Positions 8,501 through 16,545 of a stretch of 64,000 bases of DNA are shown here, one piece after another (position 1 is the first letter of the stretch; each line of letters opens with the position of its first letter). This stretch comes from Paenibacillus sp. JZ16 (GTDB lineage Bacteria; Bacillota; Bacilli; Paenibacillales; Paenibacillaceae): the NCBI RefSeq assembly GCF_015326965.1, contig NZ_CP017659.1, positions 5,336,001 to 5,400,000 on the forward strand, written 5' to 3'. The position numbers were made by a program, and so were the translations under genes. The notes below the pieces were generated by a model. The model was not told where the DNA came from. It worked only from the letters and a program-made list of their open reading frames with translations, and ran no database searches.

Positions 8501-9265
8501 ATGATAGGAAATGTATATCCACCTGAGGATCAGAGCAAGGGCGTTCTCGATGGAGGAAGGATAACGGAGCAGAAGCCGATCGGTTTCTCCGGAGAAGGGT
8601 CTGCCGTGACCCGGGTGGGACCGCTTTTCTATTGGTCCTGGTTCCGTTCGCCCGTCGAAGGTTATATCGCGCCTCATCCCCATCAGGGTTTTGAAATCGT
8701 AACTTATATGATTCAGGGGAAGGGCGTTCATAAGGATTCGCATGGTACGCATAATGAGTTGGGGCCTGGAGGCCTGCAATTGATGAGGGCGGGTTCCGGA
8801 CTAACGCACGAGGAACGTCTCACTGGGCCGGATGCAGAAGGATTTCAGATTTGGTTCGAGCCGTATCTTCGCGATTCATTGAAACAGAATCCTGCCTGTC
8901 GTCAGTATCGACCGGATTCCTTTCCGGTAACCCGCATACAGGGAGGGTTGGTTAAAACGATGATTGGCGGTTCTGCACCAACTGATTTATCCGTTGATGT
9001 GAGGATGCTGGATATTCAGATTCTGGCCGGGAACGAAGCTCAGTATGAATTGAAGTCCGGCAGGAGAGCGGCTGTGCTTGCCGTGAGGGGAGCGGGCAGC
9101 TTTTGTGCCGAAGAGGAGAGCCTCCAATTTCGTCAGCGGGACTTTATGGTAATGGATACGAAGCATGGCGAGACGCTAAGCCTTAAGGCGCAAGAGAATG
9201 TCAGGGTCATCCTGATTGACGTACCGGAAAACACTGGGTATCCGCTCTATTCCAAGAGGCCATAA
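8501..9265 (+). CDS. Pirin family protein
   Basis: A 254-residue bicupin of the pirin family. The N-terminal cupin has the metal-binding pattern HPHQGFEIVTYM (first two histidines) and GGLQLMRAGSGLTHEE (later histidine and glutamate), followed by the characteristic FQIWFEP. Pirins are cytosolic metalloproteins; some have quercetin dioxygenase activity and others modulate transcription or pyruvate dehydrogenase. Start chosen at ATG 8501 because AAAGGAGGAG precedes it by nine bases; the upstream ATG at 8477 has none. It is a single gene followed by a terminator at 9325-9363. Confidence 0.9.
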   Translation: MIGNVYPPEDQSKGVLDGGRITEQKPIGFSGEGSAVTRVGPLFYWSWFRSPVEGYIAPHPHQGFEIVTYMIQGKGVHKDSHGTHNELGPGGLQLMRAGSGLTHEERLTGPDAEGFQIWFEPYLRDSLKQNPACRQYRPDSFPVTRIQGGLVKTMIGGSAPTDLSVDVRMLDIQILAGNEAQYELKSGRRAAVLAVRGAGSFCAEEESLQFRQRDFMVMDTKHGETLSLKAQENVRVILIDVPENTGYPLYSKRP

Positions 9266-9324
9266 GGTTAAATGTTTACAAAATTGTAGTGGAATGAAAT
9301 TTAGGATGTACGATAAACTAGAGT

Positions 9325-9363
9325 CTGTCAGATGGGGGATACCCGTCTGGACAGGCTTTTTTA
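9325..9363 (+). terminator. Rho-independent terminator after the pirin gene
   Basis: Imperfect stem CTGTCAGATGGG / CCCGTCTGGACAG closing GGATA, followed by CTTTTTTA. Confidence 0.75.
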
Positions 9364-9681
9364 GCTGTCGGAAGGATTCAAATATATTCTCTCATGCAAC
9401 AATAACAAGAAAAGATACGTATATATGGTAAGTAGAAAGACCCAACAGAGAATTCCGGCGTTCGTTATACCGGAATGGTTGGGTTATTTTGGCATGTATT
9501 ATTTCTAAAACAATCTATTTATACTAAATTCAAGTATAAAAAGAGACTAAAGTCCCCCTCTTTACCAATAGTTGGCATGCGTTTTTGTGAGGATGGTAGC
9601 ATGCGTCCCGAGACATAGCTTGTCTATAATGATTGCGGGATCACGAAAAATGACAATTTCGTCATTCCACAATCTAACGAG
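9364..9681 (+). other. Gene-free leader with several stem-loops ahead of the NlpC/P60 gene
   Basis: No credible gene lies here. Successive dyads can be read: CCCAAC...ATTCCGG / CCGGAAT..GTTGGG (9441-9483, followed by TTATTTT), TTTATACT / AGTATAAA (9518-9540), AAAGAG / CTCTTT (about 9540-9563), two GCATGCG copies (9577 and 9599 regions), and AATGAC / GTCATT (9649-9666) directly before the ribosome-binding region. The first could be a terminator. I do not recognise a known riboswitch; in particular the c-di-AMP ydaO core often found before such genes is not visible. Confidence 0.5.
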
Positions 9682-10488
9682 ATGGGGGAGATCATTATTT
9701 TCTCGAAAAAAAGCTTTAAACAATTGATGGCCGGAGCGCTGTTATCAGCAGCGGTTCTTGGTTCTTACGGATATGGGTCTGTGAATGAAGTGTCTGCTGC
9801 CAGCGTGCAGTCTGTAACCAAAGGTGTAGCAAGCTCGAATGTGTACATGCGCAATCAGCCTTCGACTTCGGGTAAAGTCTTGGACCGTGTGTATAAAGGT
9901 GACAGCGTTCAAATTCTGGGCAGCAGCTCAGGGTGGTATAAGATTAAAACTTCGGAGGGTAAGCAAGGCTATGCTTCCTCTAAATATATTAACCAAAGCA
10001 GCGGCTCTTCTAACAATTCCGGCAATTCGGGAAGCACTGCGCCTTCTGCGAGCGCAAGCGTTGAAAAAGTAATCAGTGCAGGCATGAAGTATCTGGGCAC
10101 GCCATATGAATTCGGTTCTAACCGCAATTCAACGAGAACCTTTGACTGCTCGGCCTTTGTCCGCCGCGCATTTATGGACGGCGCTAACATTACGCTGCCA
10201 AGCGATTCCCGCAAGCAAGGGCAGTACATCAAGGACAAAGGAACTGCTGTATATAACGTTAATCAATTAAAACGCGGGGATCTGGTATTCTTTATGAGTT
10301 ACAGAGGTTCATCGGCATCCGCCTATGCCGGATTGGACAAGTCCAAACAGCGGATCACGCATGTAGCTATTTATCTGGGAGACAATAAGCTGCTGCATAC
10401 GTATTCGAAACAATCCGGTGGTGTCCTGGTAGGTACCTTCGGTGATTCCTGGAAAAATCGCTTCGTGCATGGCGGAAGCGTCCTATAA
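9682..10488 (+). CDS. Secreted SH3b and NlpC/P60 peptidoglycan endopeptidase
   Basis: A roughly 268-residue cell-wall hydrolase. Residues 1-38 form a signal peptide (KKSFKQLMAGALLSAAVLGSYG, cleavage near VSAAS). Residues about 43-105 are a bacterial SH3 domain (NVYMRNQPSTSGKVL, GWYKIKTSEGKQGY), then a Ser/Asn/Gly linker, then NlpC/P60 with catalytic Cys in FDCSAFVRRAF, His in ITHVAIYLG and a third polar residue in LLHTYS. It should cleave D-gamma-glutamyl-diaminopimelate-type stem bonds. ATG 9682 has no good ribosome-binding site; GGGGGAG at 9684-9690 instead fits an in-frame ATT at 9694 or 9697, so the true start may be non-canonical and about four residues later. Confidence 0.92.
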   Translation: MGEIIIFSKKSFKQLMAGALLSAAVLGSYGYGSVNEVSAASVQSVTKGVASSNVYMRNQPSTSGKVLDRVYKGDSVQILGSSSGWYKIKTSEGKQGYASSKYINQSSGSSNNSGNSGSTAPSASASVEKVISAGMKYLGTPYEFGSNRNSTRTFDCSAFVRRAFMDGANITLPSDSRKQGQYIKDKGTAVYNVNQLKRGDLVFFMSYRGSSASAYAGLDKSKQRITHVAIYLGDNKLLHTYSKQSGGVLVGTFGDSWKNRFVHGGSVL

Positions 10489-10542
10489 CGCATCAGTGTC
10501 ATTTTTTCATGAAGTATATATTCATACTTAGCATGAGATAGA

Positions 10543-10594
10543 AGGACTGTCCGAATCGATCTGAATGATCTGTAACGGGCAGTCCTTTGTTATT
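10543..10594 (+). terminator. Terminator after the NlpC/P60 gene
   Basis: Stem AGGACTGTCCG / CGGGCAGTCCT with a 20-base loop, followed by TTGTTATTT. Confidence 0.7.
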
Positions 10595-10677
10595 TGGGAT
10601 TTGCTTTTCACCATTGATTTCAGTAAGGTTGACAATAGAGAACGGACAGCATCAAGAAATGGACAGGAGGGACGACG

Positions 10678-10875
10678 ATGAATGGTGGGCAGCGTTCCAA
10701 TATCAAACCGGGACTTGAGGTTGATATCGTATTGAAGCAGGATCAGCGAACGGGCAAATTAACCCGTGGCGTGGTCAAGGATATTCTGACCAATTCCCCG
10801 AACCATCCACATGGCATTAAAGTACGCCTTCAAGATGGCCAGGTGGGACGGGTAAAGAACATTTACGAGTCATGA
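10678..10875 (+). CDS. ywbE: YwbE family protein (DUF2196)
   Basis: A 65-residue basic protein that matches the conserved YwbE family across its full length: GxxRxNIKPGLEVDIV at the start, KQDQRTGKLTRGVVKDILT in the middle and HPHGIKVRLQDGQVGRVK at the end. The family occurs in many bacteria and some archaea; its molecular role is unknown, and the small beta-barrel look suggests nucleic-acid or translation-related binding (inference). The ATG is preceded by GGACAGGAGGG. It is a single gene with a strong terminator at 10942-10988. Confidence 0.93.
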   Translation: MNGGQRSNIKPGLEVDIVLKQDQRTGKLTRGVVKDILTNSPNHPHGIKVRLQDGQVGRVKNIYES

Positions 10876-10941
10876 AAATTCAATGTATCCTGCGGCCATC
10901 ATAACTCAGGCTGCCATTATATAGAACAGTTTGATTATAAG

Positions 10942-10988
10942 CCGATCCAAAACTTCGCAAATTTGAGGGGTTTTGGATCGGTTTTTTT
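10942..10988 (+). terminator. Strong terminator after ywbE
   Basis: Perfect 12-base stem CCGATCCAAAAC / GTTTTGGATCGG followed by seven T. Confidence 0.93.
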
Positions 10989-11047
10989 GCATTTCTATGC
11001 AACATTGCCTTCTGTTCATCCGTCTGGAGGTTGAGGTGAAAGTAAAG

Positions 11048-11656
11048 ATGAAAAGATACCTTTATATGGGGTTTATCTTGATGCTTATTATGCTAACAGG
11101 TTGTGTGAAGCAGGAGACACAGGGGGCGGCTCCGTCTGATCCTACATTGAATAATGCTGCCAGGGGTAGTCAGGCGGAAATGACCGACGGCGACTTCGTG
11201 TATCGAATCGTTAGCGAGAAAGAGAAGTATGAACAGGGAGATCAAGTTCAAGTATACGGGGAGCTGGAGTATATCGGCGAAAAGGATGAGATTACGATCG
11301 GTCATGCGGCCTCCGCCTTTTATTTCCCGATGAAAGAGCTCACAAGGGACTACAACATCAGTTACGCTATGAATGAGCCCTATATTACCACCAAGCTGAA
11401 GAAGGGCGAGCCACTGCGCGAATATTACAAAATCGGCGGCGGTTACGACAACAGAGACGACAAAAGGTACAAGGATTTCATCCATTCGCTGAAGGATGGT
11501 TTTCCGGGCGGGCGCTACGTCGTCTACGGATCTGCGGATTTCGTGATTGATTTACAGTCGCACGGCGCGAACCAGGGCGGTTCGAGCGGGGAAGAGCCGA
11601 AGAGGTATAAGATACAAGCCGAGATCGAATTCAGCGTAAGTGAAGAGAAGAAGTAA
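11048..11656 (+). CDS. Lipoprotein of unknown function
   Basis: A 202-residue predicted lipoprotein: signal peptide MKRYLYMGFILMLIMLTGC with the lipobox cysteine at residue 19, an unstructured acidic/polar linker, then one beta-rich domain (FVYRIVSEKEKYEQGDQVQVYGELEYIGEKDEITIGHAASAF). The pattern of a rising beta-sandwich with EKYEQGDQVQV resembles intracellular proteinase-inhibitor/Ig-like lipoprotein domains of bacilli, but I cannot name the family. Start at ATG 11048 because of GAGGTGA just upstream; an in-frame ATG at 10973 falls inside the preceding terminator. Single gene ended by 11669-11713. Confidence 0.75.
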   Translation: MKRYLYMGFILMLIMLTGCVKQETQGAAPSDPTLNNAARGSQAEMTDGDFVYRIVSEKEKYEQGDQVQVYGELEYIGEKDEITIGHAASAFYFPMKELTRDYNISYAMNEPYITTKLKKGEPLREYYKIGGGYDNRDDKRYKDFIHSLKDGFPGGRYVVYGSADFVIDLQSHGANQGGSSGEEPKRYKIQAEIEFSVSEEKK

Positions 11657-11668
11657 ATAATGATGGAA

Positions 11669-11713
11669 GGGGTATCTCGCAGGTCTTATCGACCTAGGAG
11701 ATACCCCTTTTAA
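11669..11713 (+). terminator. Terminator between convergent genes
   Basis: Ten-base stem GGGGTATCTC / GAGATACCCC followed by TTTT; it separates the lipoprotein gene from the convergent Gln-rich gene and may serve both. Confidence 0.85.
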
Positions 11714-11724
11714 CATTCCTATGC

Positions 11725-12084
11725 TTATTGGAAGCCTTGGCCCTGATGTGTATTAGGAAAACCCTGTTGGCCAAACGAAGGCTGAATGTGCTGTGTTTGG
11801 TTGTGAGCTTGCACGGAATTCTCGACTTGCCTAACGATTTGGGAGATTTGCTGATACTGCTGCATCGCCTGTTGATGGCCTTGAAGGGCTGTTTGGAGCA
11901 TCTGTACGGCTTGGCGCTCACGCTGAGCGAGCTCCTCCAGGCGGGCTGCATTCTGCTGCTCCTGCTGCATCAGCTGCTGGTACATAGCAGAACCCTGCTG
12001 CGTTTGCTGGGTCAACTGCTGAAGAATTTGCTCGCACTGACGAATTTGCTGCGAAATTTGCGAATTGTTGTTCATTTGATACAT
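11725..12084 (-). CDS. Glutamine-rich coiled-coil small protein
   Basis: A 119-residue protein with about one quarter glutamine: N-terminal MYQMNNNSQ, a long amphipathic helix/coiled coil (about 10-90; QQIRQCEQILQQLTQQ, QQEQQNAARLEELAQRE) and a disordered C-terminus (THQGQGFQ). No enzyme motif, signal peptide or membrane segment. Start at ATG 12084 because TAGGAGG lies 11 bases upstream; a longer frame to 12117 has none. Gln-rich coiled-coil proteins of this size are seen in sporulating Bacillales, so a spore-related role is possible, but this is a guess. Confidence 0.75.
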   Translation of the reverse strand: MYQMNNNSQISQQIRQCEQILQQLTQQTQQGSAMYQQLMQQEQQNAARLEELAQRERQAVQMLQTALQGHQQAMQQYQQISQIVRQVENSVQAHNQTQHIQPSFGQQGFPNTHQGQGFQ

Positions 12085-12159
12085 AGCGTGTATTCCTCCT
12101 AAGAATTGTGGTTTCAAATCCTTGGTTAGTGTACGGAAGAATACGTGAAAACATCCTGA

Positions 12160-12645
12160 TTATAAAGTGAGTTGGCCCTCCAATATATGGACAAACTCCT
12201 CCAGAAAAGCCTGGTCCTCCTGGTCGAAACGGTTCTTTAGCGGACTATCGATATCGAGAACGCCATACAATGCTCCATCCACCATTATCGGAACGACAAT
12301 CTCGCTGTTCGAAGCTGCATCACAGGCAATGTGCCCGGGGAATTCATGTACATCGGGAACAAGCAGTGTCGTCTGTTCAGCCGCAGCCGTGCCGCAAACG
12401 CCACGATTCATCGGAATCCGAATGCAAGCGGGCAGTCCTTGGAACGGCCCGAGCACCAGTTCTTTGCCATCATAGAGATAGAAGCCGACCCAGTTCGTAT
12501 CCGATAAAAACTGCTTGAGGAGCGCAGAGGCATTGGACAAATTGGCAATGGCATTGGGCTCATCGTGTATAAGTGCTTTTAACTGGTTCAGGACCTGGGT
12601 GTATTGCTCGCTCCGGGTGCCTTCATAGGGTGTGTTTTGAAACAT
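12160..12645 (-). CDS. Free methionine-(R)-sulfoxide reductase (GAF domain)
   Basis: A 161-residue single GAF-domain protein of the fRMsr/YtsP family, which reduces free L-methionine-(R)-sulfoxide in the cytosol. Visible landmarks: NWVGFYLYDGKELVLGPFQG, the first cysteine in PACIRIP, the catalytic region GVCGTAA with its cysteine, and GHIACDAASNSEIVVP with the third cysteine, then YGVLDIDSP. All three cysteines of the catalytic cycle are present. Length is typical. It is the upstream gene of the minus-strand pair with the Gln-rich gene (75-base gap). Confidence 0.92.
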   Translation of the reverse strand: MFQNTPYEGTRSEQYTQVLNQLKALIHDEPNAIANLSNASALLKQFLSDTNWVGFYLYDGKELVLGPFQGLPACIRIPMNRGVCGTAAAEQTTLLVPDVHEFPGHIACDAASNSEIVVPIMVDGALYGVLDIDSPLKNRFDQEDQAFLEEFVHILEGQLTL

Positions 12646-12833
12646 GTGGATTTCCGTCCTTCCTTTATTCGCGTTGGTTTTATGACCTTAGTATAAGTAT
12701 ATGATATTCGTCAAGGGACAAGCCACGGAGAAGAGAAGCATCAAAAGGATCCGGCTGATTCCTCTTCCAGGCGCAAGGGTAATGTATGACATGACCAGGT
12801 ATTAATTTTAATCAGATGGAGGGAGAGACCTTA

Positions 12834-13139
12834 ATGCGGGCAGACGTACAGAATTTGTTTATCGGTATTCACATGCTCTATCACGCCCATGAGCGGGACC
12901 TAACGATCAGCGAGATGCAGCCCGAGCTGGAGCGCCATGGATATAAGGTTGGCGACCGGGAGGTTAAGCATGAGCTCGAACGCTTGACCGAGGAGAACTT
13001 TCTGACGGCTCACGGGGAAGGATACAGTCTCACTGGAGCCGGGATCGAGGAATTCAAGGAAATCCAGAGCAGGCTTAAGGAGCTTTGTGATGAAGTGCTT
13101 AAACCGGTAAATCCGAAGAAGGCAGACTCCATGGCGTAG
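12834..13139 (+). CDS. Small winged-helix-like protein
   Basis: A 101-residue protein with predicted helices and a beta-wing: FIGIHMLYHAHERDLTISEMQPELERHGYKV (helix-turn-helix part), REVKHELERLTEENFLTAHGEGYSLTGAGIEEF (recognition helix, wing) and a C-terminal amphipathic helix with a Lys-rich end. This is the look of a PadR/winged-helix DNA-binding domain, but I cannot assign a family or target. Start at ATG 12834, preceded by GGAGGGAGAG; an ATG at 12816 overlaps that site. Single gene with its own terminator (13164-13212). Confidence 0.75.
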   Translation: MRADVQNLFIGIHMLYHAHERDLTISEMQPELERHGYKVGDREVKHELERLTEENFLTAHGEGYSLTGAGIEEFKEIQSRLKELCDEVLKPVNPKKADSMA

Positions 13140-13163
13140 GCAGATAACAGCATAACATTAGAA

Positions 13164-13212
13164 GAAGCCCCGACTCACGCTGGTTCTTACGCGTGCAGGC
13201 GGGGGCTTTTTT
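13164..13212 (+). terminator. Terminator after the winged-helix gene
   Basis: Stem AAGCCCCG...ACGC / GCGT...CGGGGGCTT followed by six T. Confidence 0.85.
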
Positions 13213-13239
13213 GAAGAGATATGAAGTATCAGCTCCGGT

Positions 13240-14262
13240 CTATATCGTTTCAAGTGAGCCGTCCAACTCCAGCTGGAAAGAATGCGGGGCAGGCGCAGCT
13301 TCCGTATCCGGCTGTGATGCTCGTTCAGCGTCCACCTGCGGTGCTCTTACGGGTTGATCTATATGTTCACGAAGGAAAGAGTGCACGCTTTCCCGATATT
13401 GCTTGGGATCAACGTGATAAGCGTTTGCATGGATAGCCCCTTCGATAAGAAGAAGTTTTTTTGGTTCCGGTTTGGCCTCAAACATCTCGATACTCATTCG
13501 GGTAGGCACGTAATTATCCTTGGTTCCATGGATAAACATAACCGGGAGCGTACTGTTCCGAACAGCACGGATCGGACTGACTTGATCGAGGCTGAACCCG
13601 GCTTTGCGCCGTATTCTGGCATTGACCCAAGACAGGAACGGCACCGAAGGGATTTTGTTAATGCGTGTAAGCTGATGCCGCATTAAATCGGTCAAATCGG
13701 AATACGGACAATCGGCGATGACAAGCTTGACCTGCGGCTCGGCAATGGACAAATATTCAAGCACGGTCCCGCCTCCCAGCGATTGACCATGAAGCCCGAT
13801 GGCCACATCCTGGCCATACTGCCGAGTAAGCCAGCGTACCCACGCTTGCACATCGTGTTTCTCATAATAGCCGTATGTGGTATAACGTCCTTCGCTTCGC
13901 CCATGGCGGCGTTGGTCGATGAGAAGGACATTGTAGCCCTTTTCTGTGAACAAATCGATGAATTGGGTGGATACGGCTCGGGATCCGGTATAGCCGTGTG
14001 CGAGAAGCATCCAATGCTTGGAGCCGGGATTGTTCTCAATGGCTGCGCCGCACAGCTTTAAACCGTCAAAACTTGTGATGACGACTTCGTTCTTCTGAAG
14101 GGACTCATATTGCTCTCTGCTGTACAGTCCGGCTTTTTCCAGAACGGTGAACAGCCTTAGATCGTTCTTTACTCTCATCCTTGTAATCTGCAGATATCCG
14201 ATTTGTGTAATGGCAGCGGGAATGATAACGACGGTGAACAGCAAGATAATCGCGATATTCAT
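13240..14262 (-). CDS. Membrane-anchored alpha/beta hydrolase
   Basis: A 340-residue alpha/beta-hydrolase of the YqkD type. An N-terminal hydrophobic helix (about 3-24) anchors it. The oxyanion/start motif LLAHGYTGS, the nucleophile elbow GLHGQSLGGGTVLEY, an aspartate in FIHGTKDNYVP and a histidine in EGAIHANAYHVDP form the expected triad. The C-terminal about 40 residues are Ala/Pro/Glu-rich and probably disordered. Its substrate is not readable. A second hydrolase with the same plan lies at 56851-57843. Confidence 0.87.
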   Translation of the reverse strand: MNIAIILLFTVVIIPAAITQIGYLQITRMRVKNDLRLFTVLEKAGLYSREQYESLQKNEVVITSFDGLKLCGAAIENNPGSKHWMLLAHGYTGSRAVSTQFIDLFTEKGYNVLLIDQRRHGRSEGRYTTYGYYEKHDVQAWVRWLTRQYGQDVAIGLHGQSLGGGTVLEYLSIAEPQVKLVIADCPYSDLTDLMRHQLTRINKIPSVPFLSWVNARIRRKAGFSLDQVSPIRAVRNSTLPVMFIHGTKDNYVPTRMSIEMFEAKPEPKKLLLIEGAIHANAYHVDPKQYRESVHSFLREHIDQPVRAPQVDAERASQPDTEAAPAPHSFQLELDGSLETI

Positions 14263-14486
14263 ACTCAGATGATTTTCCTCCTTCTTCGGTACTGTTCAAC
14301 GGGGCTGTAACATGCATATTGACGGAAGCCTCCCGAATCCATCAATATAGATACATCCAGCTTCTAAAGATACTGAAGGATGACCAGGACGCGGGTTAAA
14401 TATTCGCTATACTCTTTTATACACGACATAGTATCACCGGAAACAGCCGATACAAGTCGGATTTTTTGCAAGGAGGTGCAAAAACC

Positions 14487-15068
14487 ATGTATGTCTGCAA
14501 GGGAATCATTCCGGAAATGAATGGCCGGCGAATACGGCTGCGCAGGTTGGAGACGGATGATGCGGAAGCGATGTTCCGCTGCTGGTCCGATCCGAATACG
14601 ACCGCTTTTCTGGATTTGCCCGCCATGCATTCGGCTGAGGACGCAAAGGCTTTGATTCATTGGCTGCATCTGCTTGCCGAGCAGGACGAGGCCATCCGCT
14701 GGGGCATCGAAGCCATCGACACAGGCCAATTGATCGGCAACTGCGGGTTCAATATTTGGCAGCTGGATGGCGCGTTCAAAGGCGAGTTCGGCTGTGAGCT
14801 CACAAGCGCTTTTTGGGGGCAGGGCTTTATGTCGGAGGCGGCCGAAATGGCTGCGGCATTTGGGTATACGACCATGGGACTAAACCGGATTGAAGCTTTT
14901 GTTGATTCGAGAAATGAACGGGCATGCCGCTGGTTTACGAGGATCGGCTATACGCGCGAAGGCGTCTTAAGAGATTATCGCCATACGCCAAGCGGTTATG
15001 TGGATGCCGTCGTTTTTTCACGGTTAAGAAAAGATTGGGCAAGGTCGATAGAAAGGCAGGAGTTGTAA
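14487..15068 (+). CDS. GNAT N-acetyltransferase, RimJ/RimL-like
   Basis: A 193-residue acetyltransferase: GRRIRLRRLETDDAEAMFRCWSDPNTTAFL start, WGIEAIDTGQLIGNCGF strand pair, the acetyl-CoA-binding region (GYTTMGLNRIEAFVDSRNERACRWFTRIGYTREGVLRDY) and a final beta-strand. This is the Acetyltransf_3 pattern (RimJ/YdaF-like), acting on protein N-termini or small amines. Start at ATG 14487 with AAGGAGGTG eight bases upstream. The next gene begins one base after its stop, so it forms an operon with the ECF transporter; whether the functions are linked is unclear. Confidence 0.88.
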   Translation: MYVCKGIIPEMNGRRIRLRRLETDDAEAMFRCWSDPNTTAFLDLPAMHSAEDAKALIHWLHLLAEQDEAIRWGIEAIDTGQLIGNCGFNIWQLDGAFKGEFGCELTSAFWGQGFMSEAAEMAAAFGYTTMGLNRIEAFVDSRNERACRWFTRIGYTREGVLRDYRHTPSGYVDAVVFSRLRKDWARSIERQEL

Positions 15069-15069
15069 T

Positions 15070-15828
15070 ATGCTGATTCAATATGAGAAGGGTAACACGC
15101 TTCTTCATCGATATGATCCATTAAGCAAGCTGGTGATATTATTTTGCACCGCTGTGATAGCCATGCTGCTTGATCAGGCCTGGCAGCAGGCGTTATTCTT
15201 TCTGTTATGCATTGGACAAGCCCGATTTGCAGGCCAGGTGTCAGGCAAGCGGCTGCTTGGAGGGATCCGGCTGATTGCGATTGTTGCAGTACCCTATTTC
15301 ATTCTGACCAGCCTGACGGTCAAAGGAGAGACCGTATGGCTGCAGTGGGGACCCATCTCCTTGACAGTGGAGGCGCTAAACGCTGCGGGTGCCATGACGC
15401 TCCGGATGTTTACCTTGTTTCTAACCTCGATGGCTTATATTTTGACGACAGATCCGAGAGAACTGGTAGCCGAATTGACCAGACGTCTTCGAATCCCTTA
15501 CCGGTTTGCGTTTGGCATATCCGCTGCGCTAACCTTTATCCCGCTGTTGGAGGAAGAAGGAACCCATATTTTGGCTGCCCAGCAGGTACGGGGCCATCGA
15601 CCACCAAGGGGCCTCGGTAACCGCATCAGCTATGGCTTGAAGTTTGTCTCGGCTGTTCTGCTCAATGCGCTGCGGCGCGTGCAGCAAACGGCGGGTGCCA
15701 TGGAGTCCAAAGGCTTTGGCGCGTATCCGGAACGAACGTACCGTACGGAGGTTAACATTCCTTTATGGGCGGTCATATCGGCTGTCATGTATGTGTTAGC
15801 AACGGTTTTTGTGTGGTGGATTGTTTAA
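15070..15828 (+). CDS. ECF transporter transmembrane component EcfT (YkoC-like)
   Basis: A 252-residue membrane protein of the CbiQ/EcfT family with about five to six helices. The two coupling-helix motifs are visible: an Ala-Arg-Gly-type segment AAQQVRGHRPPRG (about 174-186) and AMESKGFGAYPERTYR (about 217-232), which dock on the ATPase. It starts within HRYDPLSKLVILF, the usual family N-terminus. It is followed by an S component of the YkoE type and a fused ATPase, the ykoCDE gene set for uptake of a thiamin precursor (hydroxymethylpyrimidine) in Bacillus. Confidence 0.9.
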   Translation: MLIQYEKGNTLLHRYDPLSKLVILFCTAVIAMLLDQAWQQALFFLLCIGQARFAGQVSGKRLLGGIRLIAIVAVPYFILTSLTVKGETVWLQWGPISLTVEALNAAGAMTLRMFTLFLTSMAYILTTDPRELVAELTRRLRIPYRFAFGISAALTFIPLLEEEGTHILAAQQVRGHRPPRGLGNRISYGLKFVSAVLLNALRRVQQTAGAMESKGFGAYPERTYRTEVNIPLWAVISAVMYVLATVFVWWIV

Positions 15829-15950
15829 ATTGTTAACCTTTTATATTCAAAATAAGGTTGACGATTGGGGCGGAAGCATGCAAAATATGAAATGAAGCAT
15901 CCGAAAGTGCTAGTACAGCCAATCATGGCTGGAATTAAGGAGGACTACAT

Positions 15951-16541
15951 TTGAATACATCATCATCTCCAAAAAAATGGTTTGCTTTTACGACCCAGGA
16001 AATTATCCTGATGGCGATGCTCGCTGCCGTCAATGCCGTTCTAACGGTGTACATAGGGCCGGTTAACAAACTGCTGAGCAGTCTTGGCGGGCCCATCGCA
16101 ACTTCGACGACAACAGGCATCTACATGGTATATGGGCTCTTGGCCTATTACATCATTCGTAAACCGGGAACGGCGGTTGTCACGTTTGCGATTGGCGGCA
16201 CGATTCAGGCTCTGACGGGGACGGTATACGGCATCGCTTCGTGTTTTGTGGCAGCAGGCTGTTATATGATCGTAGCCGAGACGATTTTTGCCATCTACCG
16301 CCACAAAAAGTGGAGTGCCGGCGTGCTCATGCTGGTTGGCGGCGCGATGGTACCGCTGTGGTTTCTGTTCGCGGCCAACATGTTCGGATATACGTCTTGG
16401 CCGCTTGAAGTGCTTGGTATTGCGCTGGTCGTGCGCATTCTGAGCGGCGTGCTCCTCTGCGGTCTGTTAACCAAAGTGTTAGGAGAGGCGTTAGTGAAGA
16501 CAGGCCTGCTTCGCCGGTTTGCCGTCGCCGTAAAGGGATAG
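15951..16541 (+). CDS. ECF transporter substrate-binding (S) component, YkoE family
   Basis: A 196-residue integral membrane protein with about six helices. It carries YkoE-like segments: ILMAMLAAVNAVLTVY at the N-terminus, AYYIIRKPGTAVVTFAIGGTIQALTG centrally, and VVRILSGVLLCGLLTKVLGEALVKTG at the end. YkoE binds thiamin or its pyrimidine moiety in Bacillus, so that is the likely cargo here. The start is TTG at 15951 with AAGGAGG upstream. The 122-base gap before it holds a small dyad (AACCTT / AAGGTT) and an AGCC...GGCT dyad but no TPP riboswitch that I can recognise. Confidence 0.85.
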   Translation: MNTSSSPKKWFAFTTQEIILMAMLAAVNAVLTVYIGPVNKLLSSLGGPIATSTTTGIYMVYGLLAYYIIRKPGTAVVTFAIGGTIQALTGTVYGIASCFVAAGCYMIVAETIFAIYRHKKWSAGVLMLVGGAMVPLWFLFAANMFGYTSWPLEVLGIALVVRILSGVLLCGLLTKVLGEALVKTGLLRRFAVAVKG

Positions 16542-16545
16542 TTCC

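Noticed and set aside
9541..9681. c-di-AMP (ydaO) riboswitch before the NlpC/P60 gene
   Set aside because: I searched for its conserved core by eye and did not find it; only generic stem-loops are present.
15829..15950. TPP riboswitch before the YkoE-type gene
   Set aside because: The CUGAGA and the conserved ACCUGAUCUGG and GCGUAGGGA parts are absent.
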